A program made the translations under genes and the position numbers. Below, piece by piece: positions 37,277 to 48,550 of a DNA stretch of 64,000 nt. Every line of letters begins with the position of its first letter. The stretch's first letter is position 1. The stretch covers positions 33,394 to 97,393 of the forward strand of contig JAHHID010000019.1 in assembly GCA_019359015.1 (NCBI GenBank), in the 5' to 3' direction. The stretch is from Spirirestis rafaelensis WJT71-NPBG6 (lineage in GTDB: Bacteria; Cyanobacteriota; Cyanobacteriia; Cyanobacteriales; Nostocaceae). Under the pieces are notes generated by a model. The model was not told the DNA's origin, searched no databases, and saw only the letters and a list, made by a program, of their open reading frames with translations.

Positions 37277-37618
37277 CTACGCACCTAAGATAACTTGTAA
37301 AAGATTACGCAATGTTTGGGTATCAACTTCCTGGAGTTGTCCTAACTTTTTAATCACTAGTTTTTTGTCAATGGTAGTTAAAACTGGTTTGATAATTGAA
37401 GGTTTAATTAAACCAGCCGCTTTCCACTCAGTAATTGTCATTTCGCCAAAAGAAGTTGCTGGATTTGCTTGACTTGTAACAGCTATCAACACCACATCTG
37501 AACGCTCGCGTTGATAATCAACAGAACTAACAATAACTGCTGGACGTTTTTTAGTAGTAGTCTGGTCAGTGAAGGGAAAAGGTACTAAAACAACATCACC
37601 AAATTTATAATTGGTCAT
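37277..37618 (-). CDS. MazF/PemK-family toxin
   Basis: Endoribonuclease of a type II toxin-antitoxin module. 113 aa from MTNYKFGDVV. Family core FGDVVLVPFPFTDQTTTKKRPAVIVSS holds the catalytic Arg, and the Thr/Ser of the active site are in VLIAVTSQ. LTTIDKKLVIKKLGQL is the conserved C-terminal strand. The start overlaps the antitoxin gene by 14 bp, so translation is coupled. Confidence 0.93.
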   Translation of the reverse strand: MTNYKFGDVVLVPFPFTDQTTTKKRPAVIVSSVDYQRERSDVVLIAVTSQANPATSFGEMTITEWKAAGLIKPSIIKPVLTTIDKKLVIKKLGQLQEVDTQTLRNLLQVILGA

Positions 37619-37814
37619 ACTCAGCATCATCGGGGTTATCCCAGATTTTTTGCAAAGCTGGTTCCGAGAGCTTTGCAGCGCCTAAAGTTAAGCTTACGTC
37701 TGAAGAATGCTGATATAGAGAATCGATATAGTTTTCAACTAGTAATACTTCTTCCGGAACCAATTGGCGGATTTTATCAAGTAACCTTTGCTCTAATATT
37801 TTGTCAGCTTGCAT
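37605..37814 (-). CDS. Antitoxin partner of MazF/PemK
   Basis: 69 aa. N-terminal helix pair KILEQRLLDKIRQLVPEEVLLVENYIDSLYQ for dimerisation; the acidic C-terminal end PALQKIWDNPDDAEYDQL is the type that wraps the toxin. First gene of the pair. Its family is not a known MazE or PemI that I can name, but the layout is standard for cyanobacterial PemK modules. Confidence 0.85.
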   Translation of the reverse strand: MQADKILEQRLLDKIRQLVPEEVLLVENYIDSLYQHSSDVSLTLGAAKLSEPALQKIWDNPDDAEYDQL

Positions 37815-37888
37815 TGTTTACACTCTTATTTTTGTACTTGGTGACTATATATTATTTTAAAATCTTCTACTGAAGCAAGATGGTTTCA

Positions 37889-37930
37889 GGCGATCGCACT
37901 CTCCACAACCCGATGATATAGAGCGATCGC
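37889..37930. repeat. HIP1-centred repeat unit before mutL end
   Basis: GGCGATCGCACTCTCCACAACCCGATGATATAGAGCGATCGCC: two HIP1 sites exactly one repeat unit (33 bp) apart, just after the mutL stop on the other side. Confidence 0.7.
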
Positions 37931-37942
37931 CTAAACATTAAA

Positions 37943-39604
37943 TCAAATCCCATGACTTTTCCCAATCACCCAATTACGTCGGAAAAAACGCGCTAAAGCT
38001 GATTCTTCCAAAGATAGATAAATCGGGCGTCCGTGGGGACAGGTGCGGGGGTTGCGGGTGCGTTGCCAATCATCTAATAGTGTCTGCATTTCTGGTAAAG
38101 TTAGGGGTGTACCGTTGCGAATCGCACTGCGACAGGCTACGGCTACTTGTGCTGTTTGTAAATCACCACCCCAACTAAGTTCTAAAATGGCTTCTGCACA
38201 GTCGTCTCTTTGCTGTAAAAGTGCAGGTACGTTACGAACTGCCCAAAGTTGTTCGCCAAAGGGTTCTATATCTATATTGATGCGTTGTAGTTGCGAAACT
38301 TGCGCTGGTGATAATTGATATAAAATAATTGCCGGTTCGACGGGGACAAGTTGCCAATTCTCGCACAATTGCTCATATAAAACTCTCTCATGAGCGATGT
38401 GCTGTTCTACCAACCACATGCCATTTTGATGTTCTACAACTATGTAAGTATTGCTAACTTGAGCAACAGCTTTGAGAGAATTAAGCGGCTTATTTTCCTC
38501 TTCAGAATTGGGACGATTGACATGATAACCGCCTTTTTCTTCTGCGGCTTTGATTAATTTACTAACTCGTGTTGTGTGAACTGCTTCTTTGATATTGACA
38601 GAATTGATGCGAAGTGCTTGTTCAATGGCGCTGGATATTTGTTCTTGCCAATAAGTTAATTCATTGAGGTAAATTTCAGTTTTTGCAGGATTGCGGTTCC
38701 AGTTAATTTGATCGGGAGAAATATAAAGATGTAAAAAACAGATTGGATAGCGATCGCGTGGTAATGTTCTATGAAATCCTGTAAAAATCGTTTGCTCTAA
38801 TTCTGGCGATTTTACCATGCGTCCATTGATAGCTACACGCACCCAATCTGGACGATGACGATGACAGCGATCGGGCAATCCTATAACTAAGTTTAAGGCT
38901 TTGTTCGGCTTCGGTAATTCTAATTTTAGTTCTTGTAAATCGCCTTGTTTAACTTGATGTAGAATTTGAGGTAATAGTTTTCCCGTTGTGGCAGCAGGTG
39001 AAAGAGTGAACCATTCACGGTCATTTTGCCAAACTTGCCAGGTAACATGAGGATGACACAAAGCGATTTGATAAATCGACGCTTGCACCGCTTTCATTTG
39101 AATAGCTGTGGTTGGCAAGCCTTGACGACGACTTGAGCAATTTCCGAATAAATTGGATATGGTGACAATTGTACCAGGTGCGATCGCTGCTGCTTCCACT
39201 ACGACAGCTTCCCCGCCATAGCCATATACAACCCTGAATCCACCACCTGAAGAATTTGCCGGACGACTTAAAATTTCTAAATCTGCCAAAGTCGTCAAAC
39301 TGTGCAGCGCTTCACCCCGAAACCCTAAACTGTTAATTTGCCACAAATCTGCACAAGAGCGAATTTTACTGGTAGTGTGGGCAGATGCGGCTTGCTGTAA
39401 GTCATCCAAATTCATTCCACAACCATTATCTGCTACGCGCACCCGCCACTGCTGCGCCCATACGGAAACCACAATCCGCGTTGCACCTGCATCTAGGGAA
39501 TTTTCTATCAATTCCCGCACCACAGAAGCTAAAGAGTCAATTACCTCTCCAGCTGTAATGAGGTATACAACCTCTGTTGGTAAAGCTTGAATCGTAGAAG
39601 ACAT
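37943..39604 (-). CDS. mutL: DNA mismatch repair protein MutL
   Basis: GHKL ATPase that couples MutS mismatch recognition to strand repair. N-terminal motifs: ITAGEVIDSLASVVRELIENSLDAGA, VADNGCGMNLDDLQQ, SLGFRGEALHSL. The C-terminal dimerisation domain ends with CRSAIRNGTPLTLPEMQ and CPHGRPIYLSL (conserved CPHGRP). The DQHAxxE endonuclease motif reads VEQHIAHERV, and there is no clear full zinc site, so the nicking activity may be weak. Start from MSSTIQALP; 553 aa. Confidence 0.95.
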   Translation of the reverse strand: MSSTIQALPTEVVYLITAGEVIDSLASVVRELIENSLDAGATRIVVSVWAQQWRVRVADNGCGMNLDDLQQAASAHTTSKIRSCADLWQINSLGFRGEALHSLTTLADLEILSRPANSSGGGFRVVYGYGGEAVVVEAAAIAPGTIVTISNLFGNCSSRRQGLPTTAIQMKAVQASIYQIALCHPHVTWQVWQNDREWFTLSPAATTGKLLPQILHQVKQGDLQELKLELPKPNKALNLVIGLPDRCHRHRPDWVRVAINGRMVKSPELEQTIFTGFHRTLPRDRYPICFLHLYISPDQINWNRNPAKTEIYLNELTYWQEQISSAIEQALRINSVNIKEAVHTTRVSKLIKAAEEKGGYHVNRPNSEEENKPLNSLKAVAQVSNTYIVVEHQNGMWLVEQHIAHERVLYEQLCENWQLVPVEPAIILYQLSPAQVSQLQRINIDIEPFGEQLWAVRNVPALLQQRDDCAEAILELSWGGDLQTAQVAVACRSAIRNGTPLTLPEMQTLLDDWQRTRNPRTCPHGRPIYLSLEESALARFFRRNWVIGKSHGI

Positions 39605-39707
39605 AAATTTCAGTTTAGGCAAGTTGCCAAGCACTGAATAGAATAAGCAAATTTATTTACATAAGCAAAGAAAATTTTATGAATTGTAAAGAAATTTTGT
39701 CCATCAT

Positions 39708-39815
39708 ACCTACAGGCTATAAGCCTGAGGCTATACGAACAAAGCCTGCCTTCGCAGGCTAGAATTCAGCCCACGCAGGTGGGCTTTGTACGCATAGCCA
39801 CACCCTTATAGGGTG
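39708..39815. repeat. GCGGGCTTTGT repeats, two copies in inverted pair (copies C and C')
   Basis: 39708-39760 read on the minus strand and 39767-39815 on the plus strand have the same hairpin, TTTGT, TATAGCC and second hairpin order as copies A and B. The two lie head to head between mutL and the adenosine deaminase gene. Confidence 0.75.
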
Positions 39816-39822
39816 TTGGTGC

Positions 39823-40869
39823 TTAATTATCCCGCATTGCTAAAGCTTTCACAGGTTCAGGTTTGAGCAATCCATTTAACAATGATGCCGGACGTTGACC
39901 ATAGGGCCAAGCAAAAGCATGACGGAAAGCTGCATCTTGACAAGCTTGTAGCTGTTGGAAGTTAATAATGTCGTAAGTCAAGAGATTCTCATACTCAAAG
40001 GGTAAACGCACATTATGCAAACCAGCGTTATCAGTACAAATAGCTATATCTACCCCTGCGTCGAAACATCGGTCAAAAACTAACTTTAGTTCACGAATAT
40101 CCTCTAAAGTGCCAGTTTTTAAGTATGTTGTCGGACAAACCTCCAAACACTGCCCGCGTTTAGCCACATCTTTAAGTAACTCTGGATACAATAGCGGAAT
40201 TTGGATGCCATGACCAATCCGCATCAAGTAAGGTAATAATTCTGGATAGCAGCCGGCTGTGGTTTCATAAAGGTGTCCGGTGGTTTTGACATTCAGCGAT
40301 CGCGCATAATCATACAAGCTAATCCACTCATCCAAGCGATCGGCATAATAGCTATCACCACCAGCAACATCTATTCCACAGATATACTTAGTATTTTGTG
40401 CCGCCAAATCTACAATCGCCTTATTCACCTCATAAGGTAAGCGCGAGTGCATACAAAGTATTTGGCTAGTCACAATCGGATATTCTTGTAATTGACTTGC
40501 CTGTCCGACAATCTCCACAATTTCCGCCATCTTGTCAATTCTTTGCGATTGACTTAGATTCTTCGGTGTGCGGAGATAAGGCGTATAACGCAGTTCTAGA
40601 TAAGCCAAATTCTCAAAAATGTAAGCACCGCGCATCAGACGATAGATAAAGTAAGGCAAACTTTCGGCATTTTGCACGCTTTCTACTAAAGTGTGCAATT
40701 CCAGATACTCATCTAAAGTACTGCGCGATCGCGTGAAAAACTCTTCAAAAGCCGAATAGTCAGCAAAGCGTGAAAGTAAATCTGAGGAATTGCGTTCTAG
40801 GTATCGCCACAGAACACGTGGTACAACCGAACCGCCCAGATGTCTATGCAATTCAGCGTATAAAGCCAT
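39823..40869 (-). CDS. Adenosine deaminase family protein
   Basis: Zinc amidohydrolase, TIM barrel. Metal ligands in ELHRHLGGS (His-x-His region), the substrate-region GIDVAGGD, the third His in KTTGHLYETTAG and the Asp of CTDNAGLHN. 348 aa from MALYAEL; the ATG at 40869 is preferred because the 16 upstream codons are not conserved in character. Substrate may be adenosine, adenine or an aminofutalosine-type nucleoside; the cyanobacterial homologues are usually annotated only as ADA family. Confidence 0.88.
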   Translation of the reverse strand: MALYAELHRHLGGSVVPRVLWRYLERNSSDLLSRFADYSAFEEFFTRSRSTLDEYLELHTLVESVQNAESLPYFIYRLMRGAYIFENLAYLELRYTPYLRTPKNLSQSQRIDKMAEIVEIVGQASQLQEYPIVTSQILCMHSRLPYEVNKAIVDLAAQNTKYICGIDVAGGDSYYADRLDEWISLYDYARSLNVKTTGHLYETTAGCYPELLPYLMRIGHGIQIPLLYPELLKDVAKRGQCLEVCPTTYLKTGTLEDIRELKLVFDRCFDAGVDIAICTDNAGLHNVRLPFEYENLLTYDIINFQQLQACQDAAFRHAFAWPYGQRPASLLNGLLKPEPVKALAMRDN

Positions 40870-40995
40870 AATGGTCTTTTCCGGAAAAATAATAAATAAG
40901 TCTAATAATCTTAACAATAGCGCAGAAAAGAAAGATGGGGGGATGGGGAGAGGGGGAGAGGGGGGGACAAGGGGACAAGGAGGCAGGGGAGATAA

Positions 40996-41480
40996 GGTGA
41001 CGACTCTCCCGCTAACCGCAAGCGGTGTAACGGGAGCATCCTATCCTCACGGAGTAGGCTTACTGCTTCACAGGACTAGTAACCCAGTATCCTCCACAGT
41101 CTGCACGCCACTTGCTCCACTTGGGCTATGCCCAAGACCGCAGTGGCTTAACGATGCGTCCACACCGTCGTTTTGAACAAGTACAAAAAGTATGTTCAAC
41201 CTCAGATCGCACACGATTTTACCTAGACTACGATTCAAGTCTAGAACCTCATACCATGAATTCATCGGTTCAGATGTTGGGCAGTGCGAATTACCGCTAC
41301 TCTGCCACAATTTATTTTACCTCAAATGCTTGTTACACAAAGGTTACTGCTTAGGAAGATTGTAAAAAGATTGGCAATCAATAGGGCATCGAACCCTATT
41401 GATTACCCTCCTATCCCCCATCTCACCAACCTACGGTGTGGTGGGAGTACCCCGGAGGTTTAGATGGAATCTTAACTATT
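40996..41480 (-). mobile_element. Probable decayed IS200/IS605-type element
   Basis: On the minus strand the right edge carries the hairpin GCTCCCG..CGGGAG (41006-41036) followed by a GTCGTCAC-like end, the layout of IS605 right ends and their omega-RNA. Upstream of it are short pieces resembling the tail of a TnpB gene (HCGLGHSPSG, then a stop) with no intact frame. The left side has an 11-bp perfect hairpin (AATCAATAGGG, 41376-41404) and another at 41417-41445. The tnpB body is gone. Assignment rests on layout only. Confidence 0.4.
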
Positions 41481-41535
41481 GACTATTGACTCCTGACTCC
41501 TGAATCCTGACTCCACTCCCCCACTCCCCCACTCC

Positions 41536-43386
41536 CTAGTCCCTAGTCCCTATTGCCTGCAATAATTCTCTCGCTGTGCAGGGTTTGGATAAAAATCCTT
41601 TTACACCAGTGCCGGCGGATTCGGCAATGTTTTGATTTGATAATAAGCCGCTCATGGCAATAATTTTTACATGAGGATTTATTTTTTGTAGCGTGCGGAT
41701 AGCGATCGCTCCATCCATCCAAGGCATCATCATATCCAACAACACTACACTAATTTCCTGCTGGTGTTGGGCATAAATTGCTACACCTTCAACGCCATCA
41801 CTAGCAGTTAGCACCCGGTAATTATATGTTTCTAAAGTTGATTTAGTAATTTCACGAATTGCCGCTTCGTCATCGACTACCAAAATTAATTCGCCGTTTC
41901 CCCTAATTGATTTCAATTCTAAACAAGGCGGTTCGATTTCCACTTTGGCGGAAGAAGGCAAGTAAACTTGAAATTGCGTTCCCTTACCAACTTCACTGTA
42001 GACATTCACAAATCCACCGTGATTTTTAATAATACCCAACGCTGTGGAAAGTCCTAAACCTGTACCTTTGCCTATCTCTTTAGTAGTAAAAAATGGCTCA
42101 AAAATTCGCTTTTGAATTGTCTGCGGTATCCCCATACCTGTATCCGCAATGGTGATAGCAACATAACAACCCACTTGGGCATCGATATGCATTTTGGCAT
42201 AATGTTCATCAATGACGAGATTTTCTGCTGAAATCGTCATAATACCACCGTCGGGCATGGCATCGCGGGCGTTGACAACTAAGTTCATTAGCACTTGATG
42301 CAGTTGAGTAGCGTTTCCCTGCACATGCCAAAGATTTTCTGATATATGTGTATTACAAGCGATGGATTTAGAGAATGTTCCGGTGATAATGTCCTCAATT
42401 TCCGTTAGCAAAGAGTTAACTTTAACAGATGTCTGTCTAGCTTCAATACCGCGTGCAAAAGACAAAACTTGTCTAACTAAATTTGCTCCGCGTTTAACAT
42501 TATTTTCTAACATTCTTAGCAGATTTTCGCTTTGCGGATCGGACAATTTCATCTGCAATAAAGGAACTGCTAATAAAATCGGTGCTAACACATTGTTGAG
42601 ATCGTGAGCGATACCACCAGCTAAAGTGCCGATACATTCCAAACGTTGCGAACGCAAAACTTGTGCTTCTAGTTGTTTCTTTTGGGTAATTTCTGTACTG
42701 GCAATCAAAATTGATTTCGGTTGTCCAAATTCATCTTTTACCAAAGTCCATCGACTTTCGACTAAAACTTCGTCACCACTTTTTTGTACTTGTTTTAATT
42801 CACCTTGCCACGAGCCATTTTTAATTACAGTTAAAAGTGCTTCTTCTGGCAGTGGTAAATCTTCGTACAAAAGCCCCACAACATCTTTCCCAACAGCTTC
42901 CTCAGCTTTCCAACCGTACAAAACTTCAGCACTTTTATTCCAGAATAAAATCTGGTTGTGGATATTTTTTACTATAATTGCATCAGTTACAATATCTAGT
43001 AGTGCTGCTTGTTCACGGATTTTATGTTCTGCTTGTTTGAGTTGGGTGATGTAATGTATAAGCAATTTATACACTATCGCAACCAGCGCCAAATCTGCGA
43101 AAGCAGTGAGAAAAAATTTAGCGATCGCCTTGATACTGCCAGAAAATTCTCTTTCGGGCAACTTCCTGTTTGTGTCTTTAGCAAACATTGACGAATTGTA
43201 ACGTTTAGTCCGCTGCTGTGATAACTTTTGTGTTGAATCAATGTCGAGAACTAGCATTTGAATATTATTTGTCATTTGCTTATCTCTTGGAGATATAATT
43301 GACTGCCGAGCGGCTTCAAACATGTGTTTCGACAACCAAATTTTTGATTCTGTGGATGTTGAATATTGAGATAATTTGCTGCTCAA
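41536..43386 (-). CDS. Hybrid sensor histidine kinase with PAS and receiver domains
   Basis: 616 aa. A membrane-near N-terminus has one hydrophobic helix (about residues 85-110). It is followed by a PAS domain (IVTDAIIVKNIHNQILFWNKSAEVLYGW), HisKA with the phospho-His in AGGIAHDLNNVLAPI, HATPase with NLVVNARDAMPDGG, DTGMGI and GTGLGLST, and a receiver domain (VLDMMMPWMDG, phospho-Asp). The receiver contains VVDDEAAIRE. The order is that of a hybrid kinase acting in a phosphorelay. No cognate regulator is adjacent. Signal unknown. Confidence 0.93.
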   Translation of the reverse strand: MSSKLSQYSTSTESKIWLSKHMFEAARQSIISPRDKQMTNNIQMLVLDIDSTQKLSQQRTKRYNSSMFAKDTNRKLPEREFSGSIKAIAKFFLTAFADLALVAIVYKLLIHYITQLKQAEHKIREQAALLDIVTDAIIVKNIHNQILFWNKSAEVLYGWKAEEAVGKDVVGLLYEDLPLPEEALLTVIKNGSWQGELKQVQKSGDEVLVESRWTLVKDEFGQPKSILIASTEITQKKQLEAQVLRSQRLECIGTLAGGIAHDLNNVLAPILLAVPLLQMKLSDPQSENLLRMLENNVKRGANLVRQVLSFARGIEARQTSVKVNSLLTEIEDIITGTFSKSIACNTHISENLWHVQGNATQLHQVLMNLVVNARDAMPDGGIMTISAENLVIDEHYAKMHIDAQVGCYVAITIADTGMGIPQTIQKRIFEPFFTTKEIGKGTGLGLSTALGIIKNHGGFVNVYSEVGKGTQFQVYLPSSAKVEIEPPCLELKSIRGNGELILVVDDEAAIREITKSTLETYNYRVLTASDGVEGVAIYAQHQQEISVVLLDMMMPWMDGAIAIRTLQKINPHVKIIAMSGLLSNQNIAESAGTGVKGFLSKPCTARELLQAIGTRD

Positions 43387-45398
<2,012 letters not shown>

Positions 45399-45504
45399 AT
45401 GTACAATATTTGTCTTGCCCTTGTAGGGTATGACACTAGTACACCCGAAAAATGACAACTTAAACTGTCATTTTTTTGAATTTTGAATTTTGAATTGTTA
45501 AAGT

Positions 45505-46119
45505 ATGGATCTCACAATTGAATGTCAAAAGCGCCCAGAAGGTAGCAAACCAAAGGCTTTGCGCCGTTCTGGGCTAATTCCTGCGAATTTATACGGTCAT
45601 AAAGGTACAGAGTCTATTGCTTTGACCATTGATGCCAAAACCGTTGAGCGTTTGCTGAAAAAAGGTTCAGTCAACAACACCTTGATTGATTTAAAAATTA
45701 CTGATATTTCTTGGCAGGGCAAAACCCTTCTGCGGGAAGTTCAGATTCATCCGGCAAAACGCACCCCCTTCCACCTCAGCTTTTTTGCGGTGGCAGGTCA
45801 CGGTCCGACTACAGTAGAAATACCACTGCGCTTTATCGGAGATGCGATCGGTGTTAAACAAGAAGGTGGTATGTTAGACACCGTGTTTAACCAATTGCAA
45901 GTCAGTTGTGAACCAGAAAACATCCCAGAGGCAATTGAAGTTGATGTCTCTAACCTGAAAGTTGGCGACAGCTTGCAGATCCATGAGCTTTCATTGCCCA
46001 AAGGTGTGACAGTTTTAGCTGAACCAGAGCAACTTGTTGTCAGCGTTTTACCACCACAAGTCTCCGCTGAAACCGATACAGACACTGAAACCGAGTCTAC
46101 AGAGTCTCAAGCAAGCTGA
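45505..46119 (+). CDS. rplY: 50S ribosomal protein L25 / general stress protein Ctc
   Basis: Binds 5S rRNA in the large subunit. The 204-aa long form has the 5S-binding half ([30 protein letters not shown]) followed by the Ctc/TL5 beta domain ([39 protein letters not shown]). The C-terminus is an acidic Thr-rich tail ([11 protein letters not shown]). A strong terminator follows directly. Confidence 0.96.
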   Translation: MDLTIECQKRPEGSKPKALRRSGLIPANLYGHKGTESIALTIDAKTVERLLKKGSVNNTLIDLKITDISWQGKTLLREVQIHPAKRTPFHLSFFAVAGHGPTTVEIPLRFIGDAIGVKQEGGMLDTVFNQLQVSCEPENIPEAIEVDVSNLKVGDSLQIHELSLPKGVTVLAEPEQLVVSVLPPQVSAETDTDTETESTESQAS

Positions 46120-46142
46120 AGTATATAATAATTGTCGATAAT

Positions 46143-46168
46143 ACCAGGGGGTAACTCCTGGTTTTTTT
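46143..46168 (+). terminator. Rho-independent terminator after rplY
   Basis: ACCAGGGG-GTAA-CTCCTGGT followed by a run of seven T. One of the cleanest terminators in the window. Confidence 0.88.
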
Positions 46169-46208
46169 GTGTTTGAACTTCCAAATCGCCAAGGACGCTA
46201 AAAAAAAG

Positions 46209-47750
46209 ATGACAGTTTCTGTTCCAGCTTTGATTGAGCAGATGTTGCAACCTGGGTTTTATCCCCATACGGTAACAGAACCAATTCAACTGATTCAAAC
46301 GCACATTTCTTATGTGCTGCTAACTGGGGATTATGCCTATAAAGTGAAAAAGCCGATGAATTTTGGCTTTTTGGACTTTTCAACTTTGGAAAAACGGCAG
46401 CATTTTTGCACTGAAGAATTGCGGTTAAATCAACGAGGTGCAGGAGAACTGTATTTAGAAGTTTTGCCTATTACTCTGGCGGATAATCAATATCATTTGG
46501 GGGGAACGGGAGAAGCTGTAGAATATGTGTTGAAAATGCAGCAATTTCCTCAAGAAAGTTTATTTAGCGCATTATTTGAGCAGGGTAAGTTGAATGAAAC
46601 AGATTTGGAACGTTTGGGACAAGTTGTAGCTGAATATCACGCTAAAACTGAAACTAACGATTACATTCGCACTTTTGGCGAAGTTGCTCAAGTTAGAGAA
46701 GCGTTTGACGAAAATTACGAGCAAACTGAAAAATATGTCGGTGGTCCTCAAACGCAGACGCAGTTTGACGAAACAAAGCTATATACAGATAAATTTTTTG
46801 CCGATCGCACAGAACTATTTAAAAGTCGCATCGCTAATAACTTCATTCGGGAATGTCACGGAGACTTGCACTTAGGAAATATTGCTCTGTGGCACGATAA
46901 AATTTTGCTGTTTGATTGCATTGAGTTTAATGAGCCGTTTCGCTTTGTCGATGTAATGTTCGACATCGCTTATGCTGTGATGAATCTGCAAGCACAGCAG
47001 CGGCAAGATTTGAGTAATGCGTACTTGAATACTTATGTAGAGCAAACTGGCGATTGGGAAGGGTTACAGGTACTACCGATATATTTAAGCCGTCAAACCT
47101 ATGTCCGGGCAAAGGTAACTTCGTTTTTGTTAGATGATCCAGGTGTTCCTGCAACAGTTAAGGAAGAGGCAGCAAAAACCGCAGCTGAGTATTACAAGCT
47201 GGCTTGGGATTACACTAAACCTCGTCAAGGGCAATTGATATTGATGTCGGGGTTGTCGGGTTCTGGTAAAAGTACCACAGCTAAATTATTATCTCGCGAA
47301 TTAGCAGCAATTCTGATTCGTTCGGATGCGGTGCGGAAACATTTGGCAGGAGTGCCGTTGTTAGAGCGTGGTGGGGATGATTTATATACCGCTGAGATGA
47401 CCGAGAAAACTTATGCACGGTTGTTATCACTTGGAATTACACTGGCAAATCAAGGTTATACGGTGATTTTGGATGCCAAGTATGATAAACAACAACTGCG
47501 GCAAGAAGCGATCGCCCAAGCTAATAAACACCAACTTAAACTGCAAATTATTCAATGCACTGCACCGTTAGAAGTTTTGCAACAACGGTTGCGCGATCGC
47601 ACTGGTGATATTGCCGATGCCACAGTTGATTTATTAGAGTCACAACTTAACGTAGCTGAACCCTTTACCGAAGAAGAAAAACCCTACCTGAAAATTTTGG
47701 ATACAACTCAACCACAACAGGCACAATTAAAAGAAGTAATTCGCCAATAG
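46209..47750 (+). CDS. Aminoglycoside-phosphotransferase-like / AAA kinase fusion
   Basis: 513 aa. The N-terminal half is a protein-kinase-like phosphotransferase: the HGDLHLGNIALW catalytic loop and DCIEFNEPFRFVDVMFDIAY metal region. The C-terminal third is a P-loop small-molecule kinase: MSGLSGSGKSTTAK Walker A, an IRSDAVRKHLAG substrate lid and ILDAKYDKQQLR. The order phosphotransferase then gluconate/adenylate-kinase-like is a known bacterial fusion of unknown substrate. Start at MTVSVPAL. It is tightly followed (10 bp) by the small membrane protein gene. Confidence 0.88.
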   Translation: MTVSVPALIEQMLQPGFYPHTVTEPIQLIQTHISYVLLTGDYAYKVKKPMNFGFLDFSTLEKRQHFCTEELRLNQRGAGELYLEVLPITLADNQYHLGGTGEAVEYVLKMQQFPQESLFSALFEQGKLNETDLERLGQVVAEYHAKTETNDYIRTFGEVAQVREAFDENYEQTEKYVGGPQTQTQFDETKLYTDKFFADRTELFKSRIANNFIRECHGDLHLGNIALWHDKILLFDCIEFNEPFRFVDVMFDIAYAVMNLQAQQRQDLSNAYLNTYVEQTGDWEGLQVLPIYLSRQTYVRAKVTSFLLDDPGVPATVKEEAAKTAAEYYKLAWDYTKPRQGQLILMSGLSGSGKSTTAKLLSRELAAILIRSDAVRKHLAGVPLLERGGDDLYTAEMTEKTYARLLSLGITLANQGYTVILDAKYDKQQLRQEAIAQANKHQLKLQIIQCTAPLEVLQQRLRDRTGDIADATVDLLESQLNVAEPFTEEEKPYLKILDTTQPQQAQLKEVIRQ

Positions 47751-47760
47751 ATTTAAGCTT

Positions 47761-48273
47761 ATGGCACCAAAAAAGAACGACTTCGGCGGTCTGGTTAACA
47801 TCTCTCAAGCTTTCTTTTCTCAACTCGTCTTTGGGTTATTTTTAACACTCATATTTACCATGACGGGCGCACCAAGCTCCCTGAGTATCTTTTTGGGTAT
47901 ATTGGGCGGTATAGCCTTAGGCGGGTTGACAACAGCAACCAGAAGTGGTCCCCAAGCCCCTACTCTTGGTTCAGCTGAAGGTATTGATGCCGGACTGAAA
48001 TACTGGTTATTTTTCCTGCTGGGCTTTCTGGTTCTGGGGTATCCAGCACCGATGAGTGTTTTGTTGAGCGCGTTAGCCGGTTTCGGCGGGGGCTGGATTA
48101 TTGCTTGGTGGGAAACCGCAGAACAAACTAGAACCCAACTCGCAGCTGAAGGTGAAGGCGAAGAAGATGTCGGAGAACTCCCAAACGAAAGGGCAATCAA
48201 ACGGAAACGAAGACCCACTCGCCGTTACCGTCGCTCTCGTGGAGGTTTCAATTTTCGGTTTTGGGAAAGGTAG
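47761..48273 (+). CDS. Conserved membrane protein, unidentified
   Basis: 170 aa, starting MAPKKNDFGGLVNISQAFFS. Three or four hydrophobic helices (about residues 20-45, 48-65, 80-95 and 98-115) are followed by a soluble C-terminus that is first acidic (EGEGEEDVGELP) and then strongly basic (KRKRRPTRRYRRSRGG). No enzyme motif. Co-transcribed with the phosphotransferase-kinase gene. Family not recognised beyond cyanobacterial conservation. Confidence 0.7.
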   Translation: MAPKKNDFGGLVNISQAFFSQLVFGLFLTLIFTMTGAPSSLSIFLGILGGIALGGLTTATRSGPQAPTLGSAEGIDAGLKYWLFFLLGFLVLGYPAPMSVLLSALAGFGGGWIIAWWETAEQTRTQLAAEGEGEEDVGELPNERAIKRKRRPTRRYRRSRGGFNFRFWER

Positions 48274-48356
48274 TAATTGGGCAATGAGCATGGGGCATTG
48301 GGCAACGGGAATTAAAGATGCTCGATTTTTGATGCGCGTTCTAATAGGATTCTTTC

Positions 48357-48500
48357 CATGACGCGGCTATGCTTCTCAGATGCGGAGACGCTTCTCTTCT
48401 CAGATGCGGAGACGCTGCGCGAACGAGAGGCTTGTCTGCGACACGCTCCGCGAACGCCAACGCGAACAAGTCGGGCATTGCCCGCGATAGCGCACTGGCT
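48357..48500. repeat. GC-rich dispersed repeat block upstream of ydcF
   Basis: Two copies of CTTCTCAGATGCGGAGACGC (from 48372 and 48395), then TGCGCGAACG, TTGTCTGCGACACGCTCCGC and GAACGCCAACGCG. Same building blocks as the in-frame insert at 29961 and the block at 60625. Confidence 0.8.
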
Positions 48501-48550
48501 CCCCATGCCCCATGCCCCATTCCCAATTGCCCAATTCCCCATTTGCCATT

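Noticed and set aside
41068..41354. 80-codon frames on both strands
   Set aside because: Neither has coding character; they fall in the decayed IS-like element.
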